From the NCBI GenBank assembly GCA_951640195.1, contig OX621168.1:868001-932000 (forward strand): DNA of 64,000 bases, in the 5' to 3' direction. Shown piece by piece: positions 10,779 to 23,245 of the stretch (the first letter of the stretch is position 1; every line of letters begins with the position of its first letter). Made by a program: the position numbers and the translations under genes. The notes beneath the pieces are model-generated. The model was not told the origin of the DNA and did not search any database. It worked only from the letters and a program-made list of their open reading frames with translations. The stretch comes from Porpolomopsis calyptriformis (Eukaryota > Basidiomycota > Agaricomycetes > Agaricales > Hygrophoraceae).

Positions 10779-13700
10779 CTAGAAAACGTCCAAGGAGTGG
10801 GGACAATCAGCAGCAAGATGTCCGGGGCTCTCGCAATCTTCACAAAATAAGTCCGTCGACGACTTGCTTCGGTAGTCAGAAGTGGCTGATGTTGGGGTTG
10901 TTGGTGTTCCTTCCTTCAGAAGATCGCAAGTGAATATGTCATGTCCTGGTCTTTCGCATATTTCGCAAACATCATTTTGTGATCCGGCGGTCGAGGATCC
11001 TTGACTCAGGGTTTCACTCGACTGGGTACTGTTCTTGGGCGTTTTCTTCTGATAACGCGCCAACTTCTCTTTTGTGCGTATAAGGTCCTGCTCAAGCTCA
11101 TCCTGTTCCTCCGTCAATATGTTGGTTGAATCAAAACAAAAAAAATATCAAACCTCGCGGTAGATCTATGACAGAATCCTCAGACGAATTCTATAAGCAC
11201 GTCGAAATAAACCCATACCTTGGATTCAACCAGAGTCTCCAACTCACTAATCTCCTTGTTCAACTTTGATCATCGTTGAGGCGTCAGGCAAGCACCTAGA
11301 CAAAGAAGCGGACTTACATCGTGAGTTAACCGAGCACTCTTTATCTCTGCTTCAGCAAGGCGTTTACGAAGTTGTTCAAGTTCGTTCTTGTTTGAAGAAA
11401 AGGGTCTTGTAAATTAAATTAATAGCCATCAGAATCCACACACCTCAAACCGCACTTTCTGGTCTCTTAGTGACCGTTGCAAGGATGCAGTATCACTGGT
11501 AGAAGGAATCGTTTCTCCAGAATCCATTGCCAGTTCTTCGCGTAGAATGCTCTGGTCAAGACTGTCTTCTAGAATCTTGAGTTCCTGATAGACAAAATGA
11601 ATAACATCCAGCGAGTAAGTAATGGGCTATTAACCTGACGGAGCTGATCTGTCTCCGATACCAATAACTTGTTCTCTGATTCCAAGAGTTTATACCTTTG
11701 GCTTGCCGCTAGGTTCTCTTTTTGAAGTTCTTGCACGATATGTCTAGAAGCGGGGCGCCTGAGCACAAATCATACACTAAACAAGTTGGAACCAACTTGA
11801 GTCCCATATTCTCGTCGCGAAGCGCGTGGTAATCGTGTTTGGATGAAGTCGGTGAACCATTAAGGTGCTTGAAGGAATCCTGGTGACTGTTGCTGACAGG
11901 TATATCGCGGTTGAGTTTTTTCTTAAGTGAATGGAGTTCCGCGGATTGGTCCGCAAGAGACGAACGCAAGTCAAACGAGAGACTCTGTTCCTGTGGAAGT
12001 TTTAGGTTTTTGGATCAGTCGAATTTTCGACAAAACCCGGTGGTTGGGAATGCAATAACTCACATCAGGACTCATGCTCTTCATAGTGTCTTTCAAGTCT
12101 GGGACTTGTCCCTCGTGCATGCCTAATCCCAATTTCTCCGTTGCCTTCTGCTCGGCACTTCGAGAGGCTTCGAGTATATTATTGAGTCTTGTGATCTCAG
12201 CAGTAAATCGACTTCGCTCGGCTGATGCACCCTGAACAATCTCGGTCAACCTGGAAGAGAGATCGCCTGTCTTGCCGTCGGCAAGCACACCATCTAGAAT
12301 CTAACCCAATGGGGTGGATATCAGATATTTCGTTAGATTATTGAACTCACTCACCCCAAGCTCAGTCCTCAGACCCTCGACTTCTGCTCTTGTGTTTTCC
12401 AATGCGATCGCACACTCTCTGAATGCCTCCTCAATTTCCTGAACTCGAGTACGGGCATTATTCTCCAACTTGACCACCCGTTCAAGCTCCTGGCGGCCTT
12501 CAATCAATTCATTTCTCATAGCATCCTCTTTATCTTTGGCCCGTTTCAACCGCTCACGGAGAGCGGCTCCATCCCGCTCTGACGCGCTTTGTACATCGTC
12601 AAGTGCGTCCTCCAAACCTGTTATTTTCTTTTGCAGATGTTGAACTTGCTCGCGAAGACTCTCGTTGTCAATCTGGGCGGCAGAAGAGGGAAGATGGGGG
12701 CTTGCAACCTGCGAAGGTTCGAGAGCCTTGCGAAGCCTAGCTTCCAACGAAGCAATTCTATCCTCAAATTCAAACCGTTGGCCCTCCCCTTCACTCAGGC
12801 GTTCTTCGTAAAGAGCAATAGTTTCCTATCGGCGAGTCAGCAAGGGTAAGCAACCTGTGAATCCTAAACGTCAACGAACCTGACCAGCCTGCCTGAGCTC
12901 ATTGATCTGTCCCCCCAATTCATCCCTCTCGTCCTCTAATTGAGAGTTCAACTTATCCGCACGACTCTTTAATGAAGCATTCTCCGAAGTTTTCGCCTTC
13001 ACAATGGACTCAAGTTCCATTTCCCTCGCCTCCTTCCGTTCTACCGTTTTACTTAAACTCTCAGCATGGGCAGTACTTCCCGCGAGTTTCACCTCGAGGC
13101 CGGCCAAACGCTGTTCTCCCTCCTCTTTCAGCCTTTCGATGCCTGCCAACTTATTCTGGAGTGAATCTATCGTGGAATCGCGCTTGTCAATTGAAGATTC
13201 TGCCGCTTGAAGTCGTGCTTCAAGATCGGAAATACGTGTCATGAGAGCTTCGTCCGGTTCTGTTTGGGTATCGTTGAGACTAGAGGTTCCCAAATCAGCA
13301 GCTTTAGATTTGTCTATAGCCGAACGAAGGCGCTCATTTTCGTATTCCAACGCGTCTAACCGCGATTGCAGTCTATCGGTATGGACTTGTTGTTCCGTGC
13401 TGGCGGCAGAGTTAATAGATGTTGCCGATTCTGAATGCACAAAAGTTGGCATTGTTCACAAATTTCATGGCAAATACTTACCAGCTGCTTCCAGACCGAA
13501 GGGATAGCTAGGCGCTTCCAAATGCAGTGGGCTCAGTTCCGTATTAATATGATTGCGGGAGATGGAACGAGAAGGTGAAGGGGGGGGTGGCATTGCAACA
13601 GAACTAGGAATCCTAGCTCTAGGGGTGCTTAGGGGTGTTCGAACTTTGGAAGAAATAGCTGATGGTCCTTCTGAACCTACATTTGACATTCGCGCATCGA

Positions 13701-14855
13701 GACTTGCCTTTGGGGTGCTAAAAGATGATGGAGGTAGGAGGGTGAGTGATTTCTGACCCGAGCTATTATTCTCATAACTCTTTCGAGGCGGAGTCATTGC
13801 TTCTCCAGGAGGGCGGGATTTAAGTTGTTTGGCCGTCATGGAGACATACTTCGATGCACGAGAACCGGCGGTGATCTTATTCGTCAAGGAATCGCCATTT
13901 CTAGGGGTTGACTTCGAAATGCCAGAGATGCGGGGATGCGCAGGAGTAGAGCCCGCAAGAGTGCTACCATGGGTCAGGGAAGGAGTAACTCTACCGCTCG
14001 TAGAAGGCGTGACCCGGCTGCTGGACCTCGATGTTGCCAGACCGCTGGCTGGGAATGAAGTCGAAGGAGTTATTCGTCCAGAGGTTAATGACGTAATTCG
14101 ATCACTCCTCGAAGATGCTGAAGAAGACGGCCGAAAAGTAGCACCCGGACCGACAGTGGGAGCAGATAGCTTGGTTGTCGCCACAAAGACCCCACAGTTA
14201 GGTGGACATACAAAATACTGCTTTCTAGGAAAGGCAATGCGTGAGACATAATAATCCTTCCCCGCGATCAAGTGCCATGATAGAAAAAGAGTGAATTCAC
14301 AAAATTTTGGGCTTACTGATTAACTGTGCCATTGTTTTTCCCTTTTCCAGAGAATCCTCCACTCAACTCGACACCAGCCCAGAGGCCAACTTTTCCGTCG
14401 ATCTCTCCAACATACCGTAAGGTTCCTTCGTAGCCCAGAGATTCAATTCTAACATTATCTCCGACTTCAAATATTATACCATTCCGACTAGCACTTCTGC
14501 GAGACACGTCGGAATGGCGAACAGCAGATGGAGAACGCAATGCGTGCGCCGGTTCGGCTGATGAAGAAGTCGCTGAGGGAGGTCGAGTGGATGCAGAGCG
14601 TCGTCCGGATGGTAAAGAAAATGGAGCTGACTGAGGTGACAACGACGTGGTAGAGACAGCACTTACTCCGCCAGTTCGATGGCTGGCGGGATCATTAGCC
14701 TTTATGGCATTCGTGAAGGCATGATGAACGTAATCGGTATCTGGTACAGTGGCATTCTGGGTGGCCCTCGAAGACGCCCGCGATCTGCCTGGTGTTGGAA
14801 TCGCGCTGACCTTGCCAGGCGTAGGAATGCCTGATTGTCGCGGCCTGCTGGACAT
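10779..14855 (-). CDS. CLIP-170-like microtubule plus-end protein (CAP-Gly, coiled coil, zinc knuckles)
   Basis: Twelve exons: 14855-14317, 14224-13482, 13430-12880, 12825-12355, 12300-12064, 11990-11797, 11758-11635, 11584-11444, 11386-11318, 11263-11219, 11165-11154 and 11108-10779. They sum to 1,151 residues with phase kept throughout. A CAP-Gly domain spans about residues 130-200 (GLWAGVELSGGFSGKGKNNG, then YFVCPPNCGVFV after the first intron). A Ser/Pro-rich basic region and several hundred residues of heptad-like coiled coil follow. The end has two CCHC zinc knuckles (CEICERPGHDIFTC and CEDCESPGHLAADC). This order is that of CLIP-170/CLIP1. One exon has only 12 nt (11165-11154), and the intron at 11759-11796 is only 38 nt, the least certain junction. 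Confidence 0.9.
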
Positions 14856-15025
14856 GGAAATTCTGGCCGGAGATGTACCTTAGTTCTCACGTGACTCTGC
14901 CGTTATTAAATAATTATTTTTGACTTTCAACTTAGCATTTACAAATATGGTCAACGCGTCTGGTCCCCATCGGGTCACGTTTCATTTCATCTCACGTTTC
15001 CGCCTTATTTCTAGATTGGTTTGTT

Positions 15026-17000
15026 ATGGCCACCCTCAGTCGTCGTCCCCTCGTCCCGCGACCCCTGCAGCTTCACATACCTGCAGCTTTTCCGCAACCA
15101 AAGACTACACGCACCGCGTCTTCAACAAAACGCGCTCGCTCGCCTGGGATGTTGGACCATAATCCTGTCCAGGCCACCTCTCCAAAGCGTGCTCGGGGGG
15201 TGCAGCCGTCACCCACGCAGATGTCACATGTTGCTCGCGACGCAAAGGACAGAGAACTTCGGAAAGCTGAACGCGAAGCGCGGAAAGTAGAATTTCGCGT
15301 GAAATACACTCGTGCCTTTCCGGCATGGGTGTTTTATTTTGATTTAAACATTCTTGATGCGGAAACCGCCTCCTATAGTAGAATACTTGAACACAAGGTT
15401 TCTTTTCTAGGAGCGGTACGTCTGATTGCCTCCGCTCCAGCTTGTGCTTATGAAATTGGTTTACGCTTAGCGTATCGATGATTTCTTTTCAAACGAGGTA
15501 ACGCATCTCATCACAAACAAACCAGTCCCTACGGACGGCGTCATAGAAAACAAAGAGAACACTTTCAAAGCACCACCCTTTCCTCTGAAACCCAGGAGCC
15601 GGTGGGTGTCCCGAACTCTCGAACTACTCTTTGAGAGCTAAATAAATCGGTTCCAAGGGTTCCCGAAGAATCTTCCATTGCCGGATGTGATCACCTAGTG
15701 AGAAAAGCCATCGGCTTTGGGATGAAAATATGGAGCACCACGAAACTAGAAAGTGTCCTTGAACGATGCTTACCCCCAACTCCAAACACTACCGATCCCT
15801 TCAAATCAACTGCCACGTTGGTTCCTCGTACAATTCCTCCTTCATCAACCTCCGCATCAGGCTCTCACCAACATCCGTTAAGCCTCCTTCTTCAATCAGA
15901 GCGTTTCCATGGGACCCATGAACGCGATCCGACTCAAAAGCGTCACGATTTCGTGTACTTTTCACGATCGAGCTTTTTTGTCCTTGTTGAAGATCTGCGT
16001 CAGGAATTAGCTACTATTGCCACCCTCGAATATCCGATAATTAAGAACAGTGATGGAAAGCTCAAGACCACTTGGCCTGTGCTTCACTGTCACCCACATG
16101 CGCGAGGACCATTCATAGAATTCGACGAACGAGAGAAACGACGGTGGGAAAGATCACGAATGGCGGAAAGTAACAGAGAGGAAAAAACGCGGAACCTAGT
16201 CATCAGGGGTGGTGATACACATCTGATGAAAGCGCAATTTCATGCTAAAAGGAGAGGCGATCTGCGCCGGTCTGTGTCAATGAATAACCTTCACCGTCAA
16301 GCCTCACACTCCAACTTCATGCCGCATGGAATGATTGACCTCGATGCCGATAGCCTGGGTTCGGCTAATCCATCTGGATACTTAGCATCGACCGGCACAG
16401 GAGGGGCGTATATGGCCGCTTCGGGCAATAGCGTCGGAATCACCTCTACGACGGGAACGACCTCCAATACCGGAGACTCACGCCGAAATCTGCAATTACC
16501 TGCGACCCTAAGGGAAAGAATCCAGCAACAGGTTATCACGTCGCGTAAATATCCGTCTGGACCAAAAGCAGCTCAAGTGGCGGCCCCTGTCGCAATGGGT
16601 CCTCCTAAACAGATACCCGATAAACCGGCTTTGCTGAGGAGATGCCGGAGCACCAATACGTTACGGCTGCCGAAACGTGAAGAAGGGACGAAGCCCGGTT
16701 ACTGTGAGAATTGCAGAATAAAGTTTGACGACTTCGGAGAGGCAAGTGATAAAATATCCTCTCACCTCCGGTGATCATTCTTATTCTCGTCTCTATTGTT
16801 CCTAGCACATCCGAGGACGCAAACACCGGAAATTTTCTGTGGACGATGCCAATTTTTTGCAGTTAGACTTTCTTTTGTTGCGAGTGCAACGACGGACTAT
16901 TAGGCAGGTTGCGGAAGAGATGAAAGGAGACACCCCAAACGGACCAAGATGTGACGAAGACGGATGCAGGGAGATGTCCCCACAGTCTATGCAAGACTAG
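15026..17000 (+). CDS. DBF4: DBF4/Dfp1 regulatory subunit of the Cdc7 (DDK) replication kinase
   Basis: Four exons, 15026-15415, 15471-15601, 15658-16741 and 16806-17000, encode 599 residues. The BRCT-like N motif (FFSNEVTHLITNKPVP) and the KAIGFGMKIW block come first. A middle M-type region (GPFIEFDEREK) follows, and then a C-terminal DBF4 zinc finger with Cys-x2-Cys in KPGYCENCRIKF and two His in HIRGRKH. DBF4 activates Cdc7, which phosphorylates Mcm proteins to fire origins. The last intron (16742-16805) splits the zinc finger and starts with GCAAGT, so it is a GC-AG intron; a GT alternative would destroy the HIRGRKH part. Divergent from the CLIP-like gene (170 bp between starts). Confidence 0.92.
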
Positions 17001-17222
17001 CAAGCCGAAGACGATGATGGCGCTGTAGTTTGTCCTCGTCCTTTGCATTCTGTGTTGTGTTGTATAAAACTATTGTATTTGTTTTATTCTAGGAATATTG
17101 TTGGAAAAAACTCTAGGCCAGATTCACAAATCGTAAATGTCTAGGTGTCTTACAATCCTATCAACCGCAAAAAAATCGATAACATCTCGATGCGCCATAA
17201 TTCTCTGGTGCTCCAATCTATC

Positions 17223-18138
17223 CTAGCCTATATATATACCATCTCTGTAAAATCGGGGAACCGGCGGCCGCCTCGGCCTTGCTGATCTCTGCTGCTGTTT
17301 CTGGACTACATTAGGAGCACTTTCGAAGGGGCTCCGACTGTGGAAGGCTTGAAAGGTCGTGTAATCTGCGTAACCTATAAAAGCTTGCTGTGCTTCGTAC
17401 GCAGGTGGTTGGAGGACGATGGGGTGGTGCGCAATGGGTCCGTCGACGAGACGTTCGTGGCGGCATGCACCAGGGTCGGAGGAAGATTGGGTAGATATCT
17501 TCCTATGAGTAGTCCTGTTGGGATTGTGTGGGTGTGTATGATCCGTGTAGAGATTCGGGTAGTCGCTCCAGGGCATTATGTTGGAGTCTGAGGCGGATGT
17601 GTAGGGAGGCTGAGGGGGGTGAGAGGTTGGGTTGGGAGAGGGGCGTTGGAGAGCCGGTTGTGGGTGAAACTGTTGATTTCGGAGTGGGGTGTGGTTATAC
17701 ACCCGTTCATATTCGAGTATATTTGTGTTCGATGGACGGATGTGGCGCAGGGAAACTTTCGGGGTTGTAGGTGGCACGGGGAACTTATCAAGTGTTTTTG
17801 ATAGATATGGCGAAAGGTTATTGTTCTCACTCCAATTATCGTCTAGATCATCATAATCGAATGGTGGGAGTCTGTCGTCTGCAATATTAATCCGTGTGAT
17901 ATCGGATTTCGCGAGTGAGCGTGGGTCCTCGCGCCTGCTCGTGACGCCGAACGACACGCTATCAGTACGGGGTCGTACTGGCGAGGGAGGTATATGATTT
18001 AGTTGCTTGCGAGTCAATTTGCGTGGTGGTGAAGATAGAAGAGGAGGATTAGATCTGGAGTGAAGCCGTTCAGTATTGGGGTGCATGACAAGCGATACCG
18101 TGGACTTACTTTCCAAAGATTTCTCGCAGACGGTCCAT
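17223..18138 (-). CDS. Unknown Pro/Asn/His-rich protein, two exons
   Basis: A 29-nt first exon (18138-18110, starting MDRLREIFG) is joined through a 55-nt intron (18055-18109, GTAAGT...CCAG) to a long exon 18054-17223, giving about 286 residues. The start was chosen because only this frame keeps phase across the strong splice sites. The longer open frame reading through the intron is out of phase with it. The protein is rich in Pro, Ser, Asn and His, with an acidic FDYDDLDDNW patch and an Arg/Pro-rich tail. No known domain, signal peptide or membrane span is seen. It could be a lineage-specific regulatory protein. Confidence 0.6.
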
Positions 18139-18467
18139 GACGTGCTAATTGCCAGGAAGGACAAACGATGTTGAAAGAGGGCGATTTTATTTCGCCAAAG
18201 CGTCGGGTGGCTAGCTGCCACGAGCCAAACGGTGTCATTGCCTGCCAGTGCAATCTCACCTAAAACAAAGGTTGAATATCAAAGGTTGGAAGGACGGAAT
18301 AAACCACGTGCCAATACTGATCATGATCGTTCAATATTCTCACGGTCCACATGTCTCCAGATTATCTCACAAGCTCATAAAGAGCCCGGACGATTTCGAC
18401 CCCTGCTCGTTTACACCGCCTCGTATCTTGAATCCAACCGCTGGATATCAGTTCACGAACGACTCTG
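18139..18467. promoter_or_regulatory. Shared upstream region of two divergent genes
   Basis: About 330 bp separates the start codons of the unknown minus-strand gene and the SUR7-like plus-strand gene, so both promoters should lie here. I see no clear TATA box or repeated motif in it. Confidence 0.35.
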
Positions 18468-19238
18468 ATGCAGGGATCTCTGGCTTTCACCGGTCTTTTG
18501 CTTTGTTTTTTGGCTACCGCGCTGCTTATTGTGGTATGTACCATCAATCCCCCTTTTGTGTCTAAGGTGTTTTCAAAATTCATTCTTCGGTAGGCCTGTG
18601 TATCACCCCCGACATCGAACGCAGTTTCCTTTCTTGATGTCGCGTCTCCGGACGGTCACACGACCCATTTCGGAGTCTTTGGCTACACTGGCTCCAAAGT
18701 ATCGATCGGTTACAAGATAGATACCATCGACCTTGGATTTCCGTGCGAATCTTTCTTCCTCCTTGCCCCGACTGAAACATACCGAATGGCTGATATTCTT
18801 TTTGTCCAGCGATACCAAAGCTGAGTCTGCAACCTTCTATAATTTAACCAAGATGCTCGTTCTCCACGCAGTAGGTACGCTACTGTCACCAATGGCTGAC
18901 ACCCTGCGATTCTGATATGGTTTCGTTGCCATCCAGCTGCCGGCCTCGCCGGTCTTTCAGTCCTCTTCGGAATTTGTGGCACAGCCTTCCATCGTGCCGG
19001 GATCGTCCTCATGAGTCTCTTCGCAGCCACCGCCGCCATAACCACCCTTCTCTCGTTCGTCGTTGACATGGTTGTCTTTGGCATCGCACGCGATCGGTTT
19101 CGCGAAAGGGGTGCACGTGCACAGTACGGAAATGCCAATTGGCTCACTCTGGGCGCGCTCGTTGCCCTGGCACTAGGCTTTTGTGGTTCGACTTGCGGGA
19201 TATTTGGGAGTTACAGAGGACGCAAGGGACACCATTGA
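18468..19238 (+). CDS. SUR7/PalI-family plasma-membrane protein
   Basis: Four exons, 18468-18533, 18594-18742, 18810-18874 and 18937-19238, encode 193 residues. A first hydrophobic span (LLLCFLATALLIV) is followed by an extracellular-type segment with THFGVFGYTGSKVSIGY, then three more spans (LAGLSVLFGICGTAF, SLFAATAAITTLLSFVVDMVVF, LTLGALVALALGFCGSTCGIF). This four-span plan with the FGVFGY motif is that of the SUR7/PalI family, which act at eisosomes, cell-wall integrity and pH sensing in other fungi. The C-terminus is short and basic. The exact role here is not shown by the sequence. Confidence 0.78.
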
Positions 19239-19427
19239 AAATTTTATGATCCTCTCTGTACAATTTTATTCTGATTTTATATTATTAATAATTGGGGAAG
19301 GCACAGCTCTGCGTTCCGTTCCTGTATGCATTCCACTGCAAGCGCCTTTGGGCCCCACCGAATTCCGTCTCTCGGTAGCGTCGATAGATATTCCTCAAGA
19401 TCAACTTTGCTCCCTGTTTCCTAACGC

Positions 19428-20917
19428 ATGACACACGAGAACGACGCCGGAGCCAACTCTGTTTTTGAGGGTCCCGAAAAATTACTTGAGGTCTGGTTCG
19501 CACCGAGCGCAGCTGACGTTCCCGATGCTGCCTCCGCAAAGGATGGCAAGTTTGGCCTCAGGAAAGTTGCCCGGTCTGTCTGGGAGGATATGTTGGAGGT
19601 CGTGAAGTGCAAAGTGCTCAGTGTGATTGAAGGCACCGAGATGGATGCGTACTTATTGAGGTGACTCTTTCTTCTGTACTTGTTCAGGAATCGGCATGGA
19701 TTCTAGTCATTCGTGATTGGCTATTTTGTACCCCTCTTTGCAGTGAATCCTCCTTGTTCATCTCCCCTCACCGCATCATCCTCAAAACATGTGGGACGAC
19801 GCTCAACCTCTTGGGACTCCCAAGGATTCTCGAAATCGCACGCGATCAAGCCTCGCTCCATTCGGTCTACCGCTGCTTCTACTCCCGCAAGGCCTTTATG
19901 TTTCCCGAACGTCAGCTTGGTCCGCATCGCCATTGGAAAGACGAAGTCGAATTCCTCGATGGCATCTTCCCGAACGGTGCCGCGTACACCGTCGGAAAAG
20001 TCAACGGCGACCACTGGCTGTTATACCTCACTTGCCCTGAAATCCCACCCAACAGTCACCCCGAGATGCCAACGGCCACTCTGGCCGAAAACCAGATTAC
20101 TGAAAATGGCTCAGCTCACGACGTCAAACTTGGCCCATTTGCGCAGGACTATACTATCGAAATTCTCATGAGCGACCTTGCCCCAGAAAGGTGCCAACCG
20201 TTCCTTTCTCAACAATATCCTGATGCCCACAAAAACACTCCGACAACACCCGCGAGCCGCGCTCAACTCCTGTCTTCGACTCTTGGGATCGCCCACATTT
20301 TCCCCCCTCACCTCACGACATTAGATGCCCACAGCTTTTCGCCATGCGGATATTCCGCCAATGCTCTTATTAAATGGGATGACGATGATGATCAGGATGA
20401 TCACACCGGCGCAGCGGACAAGCGCCAGGGTTGCCCAGGGAGAGAGGGGTATTACACGATCCACGTCACACCAGAGGAAGGCTCGTCCTATGCCAGTTTC
20501 GAATGCAACGTTCCTCTACAAACATCGACTCGCTCACCTTCCCCTCCATGTCAAACCCGATCAGCAACCTGCCTACCCGATCTTCAGACACTTGTGAAGC
20601 GAGTTGTGGGGATTTTTCAGCCGAGCAGACTGTGCCTCACCATGTTCATCTCCATTGACGAAAGCCATGGCAACAGTGGCGGAGGTGGCGACAAGGAAGA
20701 GGAGGGGAGTGACAGTGACGAGTCCGCGGTGGAAGCAACGCAGAAGGCGTTCAAAGCTGCATTAACCCCGACGCCAGCAAGTGCGAGTGAAGAAAATCCT
20801 GCAGATGGCGAACAGGCGAGGGCGAAACGGTGCTACTACAAGAGGACGGATAAGATCAATTATGAATTTGGTGGGTATGATCTTGCATTTGCTAGTTTCG
20901 AGCTCCTTCATCGCTAG
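19428..20917 (+). CDS. SPE2: S-adenosylmethionine decarboxylase proenzyme
   Basis: Two exons, 19428-19660 and 19744-20917, encode 468 residues. The enzyme makes decarboxylated AdoMet for spermidine and spermine synthesis. The N-terminal FEGPEKLLEVWF motif is typical. The intron (83 nt) falls inside the self-cleavage site and splicing restores LLSESSLF, where the Ser after SE (about residue 80) becomes the pyruvoyl group. Downstream are CGYSANAL and YTIHVTPEEGSSYASFE, which hold residues used for processing and catalysis. An Asp/Glu-rich insertion (near 20680-20830) is longer than in yeast. Yeast-type convergent or divergent partners of polyamine metabolism are not nearby. Confidence 0.95.
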
Positions 20918-21040
20918 CTGAAAAATCGTGGTATGTATATCACATTTGTCCCATTTTTTTATAACTTTGTAATGTATGTAAAGCCCTCTATGGTGTTTCC
21001 AATGTAGTTCGCGGTAGCCTTGAATTTTGTACAGGGTTTA

Positions 21041-21086
21041 TACATGACTCGAAGGCAGACTTTTACATGACTCGAAGGCAGACTTT
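21041..21086 (+). repeat. Perfect 23-bp tandem duplication upstream of eIF2B gamma
   Basis: The unit beginning TACATGACTCGAAGG is present twice in direct tandem, 21041-21063 and 21064-21086, without a mismatch. It lies in the presumed 5' leader, 41 bp before the chosen start codon at 21127, and each copy contains an ATG. Confidence 0.9.
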
Positions 21087-21126
21087 TACCTCCGTGATTC
21101 CGAGTCTCTATACTAGTATGCTTGCA

Positions 21127-23068
21127 ATGGACATAGACACCCGTCCTGACCTCGTCACCCGAGAATTTCTTGTCGTTGTGCTTGCTGGTTTTGGGAACAA
21201 GTCTAACACTCTCCTCACATATCCGATCCCAATATCTATTGACCGTTTCGCACTATAGACTTTTACCCTTGACGGGTGACCATGGCGGTGAGCCAAGCCC
21301 CAAGGCGTTATTACCTATCGCCAATAAACCCATGCTCGACTACGTCCTCTCTTGGATCGAAGAATCTGGTGTGAGAGGTCGTCTGCATTGCCGTCTGCTA
21401 CATGAATATATTTTGACGAGCCTTACAGATGTTCTCCTAATATGTCCGGCTGTCCAGCGCCCGTCGATTTCGCATCACCTGCACTCCTCCCCTTTCTCGT
21501 CTCTGAGCATCGACTTGCAGACATACGATGAGTCGCGGGACTCCAGCATGGGCACCTGTACTCTCCTCCGGCATTTTTCGAGCCGCATCACGAACGACTT
21601 TGTTCTTCTCCCCTGCGACTTTATACCGCCCCCTTCCCTCCCCCTCAGTGTCCTTCTGAACAAATTTCGGATTCACTCTGCATCGGATGGATCTATGGCT
21701 ACAACATGCTGGTATGCACAACCTCGACCGGAGAAAGATGTTAACTATGTAGATGAGTGGGGCACTTTAGCCTCACCTGCTTCTATCCTCTGGGATAGAA
21801 GAACCGAAATCCTGTTGCATATCGACACGTCCGATGACCTGGATCCCAATGAAAATGAATTGGAATTGGGGGTGGGGTTATTAAACAAGTGCATTTTCAG
21901 TTAATCATTATTATACATGCATAGTCAGACTAAACTTTCTTCGAAAAATTCTTAGGTACCCCCGGGTGATACTTTCCACCAATCATCAAGACTCTCACGT
22001 CTATGTCTGCAAAAGATCCATTCTCGACGCTTTGCAGGAAAGACCACATTTTCATTCATTCCGAGAGGAATTTATCCCTTGGTTGTGCAAAGTTCATAGC
22101 CACAGGGCCAAGTACAGCAAAGGTAAGTAGGACATCTCTGACCAATAACGACCTCTCATTTTCCGACACGCAGTCCTGAAACCTGTCACTAGCTTTTCTT
22201 CGCAGTTGATGGCCCTGGCACATTCTACCCTGTCCTCACACGGTCGTACAAGTTCCACACTTCTCGGTCTCACAGACTCGCCGTACCAACAGCACACCGA
22301 CGACGGTACCGCATATTCCGTAGGGCTACACTTGGCAAGTCCACTGGTGAGTGTGCTTATTCACCAGGCCAATGCTGGCTTCGCTTCTCGGGCGAACAAC
22401 CTTCAATCATACCTTGAACTTAATCGCCACGTATGTCCGCTTCCCATGCTTTGGCTTCTGCACCACTCCTTACTAAATTGGATCTGTGTCACGAGTTTCT
22501 GGCAGAAGTGTCCTACTCTCCACACTCAGACCCACAAGTGAGATCGCTCATCGACCAAACGGCGCAGATCTCTCCGCATTCAATGATTGGCGACTCCACG
22601 CAAGTCGAGGAACGAACGACTATCAAAGAGTCGATTGTGGGAAAACACTGTATTATTGGCAAGACAGTTAGGATTGTTAGATGCGTGATCCTGGATCATT
22701 GTGTTATCGGCGACGGGTGAGTATATGTCTTTCCTTCTGATGCTCGTGGTTTTGATTACCAACACCCTTTGATATATTCAGAGCGAAACTTGACGGGTGT
22801 ATTTTGGGCAAGAATACTAAGGTAGGTGCTAGGGCGGAACTTATCAAGTGTGTTACTCAAGGTGGCTATGAGGTTACCGCGGGAGGTGGGTCTATTATCA
22901 TTTTTTTTACCTCCCGTTGGTGTTCTGAATAGATGACCTATGATAGATGTTTATAAGAACGAAAAGCTTGACGTATCCGACTGGACCACTGCTCCTGGGG
23001 GGGATAGTACACCTGAGACGGGTAGCGATTCGAATGGAAGTAGGGAGAGTCTCCATCCACTTAGATAG
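21127..23068 (+). CDS. GCD1: Translation initiation factor eIF2B gamma subunit
   Basis: Eight exons: 21127-21200, 21259-21368, 21429-21888, 21956-22122, 22174-22430, 22496-22716, 22782-22885 and 22947-23068, giving 504 residues. The N-terminal nucleotidyltransferase-like domain shows VVLAGFGNKLLPLTG and PKALLPIANKPMLDY. The C-terminal left-handed beta-helix has hexapeptide-like repeats (ISPHSMIGDSTQVEE, IVGKHCIIGKTV, VILDHCVIGDG). eIF2B is the guanine-nucleotide exchange factor for eIF2. An ATG at 21118 and one at 21067 are in frame upstream; I chose 21127 because the homologous N-terminus begins near there. A 21-nt segment at 22347-22367 looks like a shrunken intron but is kept as coding. 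Confidence 0.92.
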
Positions 23069-23245
23069 GCCCTGCCTCGAGCTTCCGAACTCGCTGGGAA
23101 CATCTTTCAACGTATTGGTGTGTTAGACCGATCTGTGCCTATTTGTCGATCGACGTTCATCAAAAGTGGTGGGCACCATACATGACCCGCTGCAGTAATA
23201 GATACATAGCCAAGCTCTACACAGAGATGAAACTCAGTGATTGTA

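Noticed and set aside
17223..18221. Longer unspliced frame beginning MAASHPTLWRNK for the minus-strand gene
   Set aside because: It reads through a strong GTAAGT...CCAG intron; the spliced start at 18138 keeps phase and gives a compact N-terminus.
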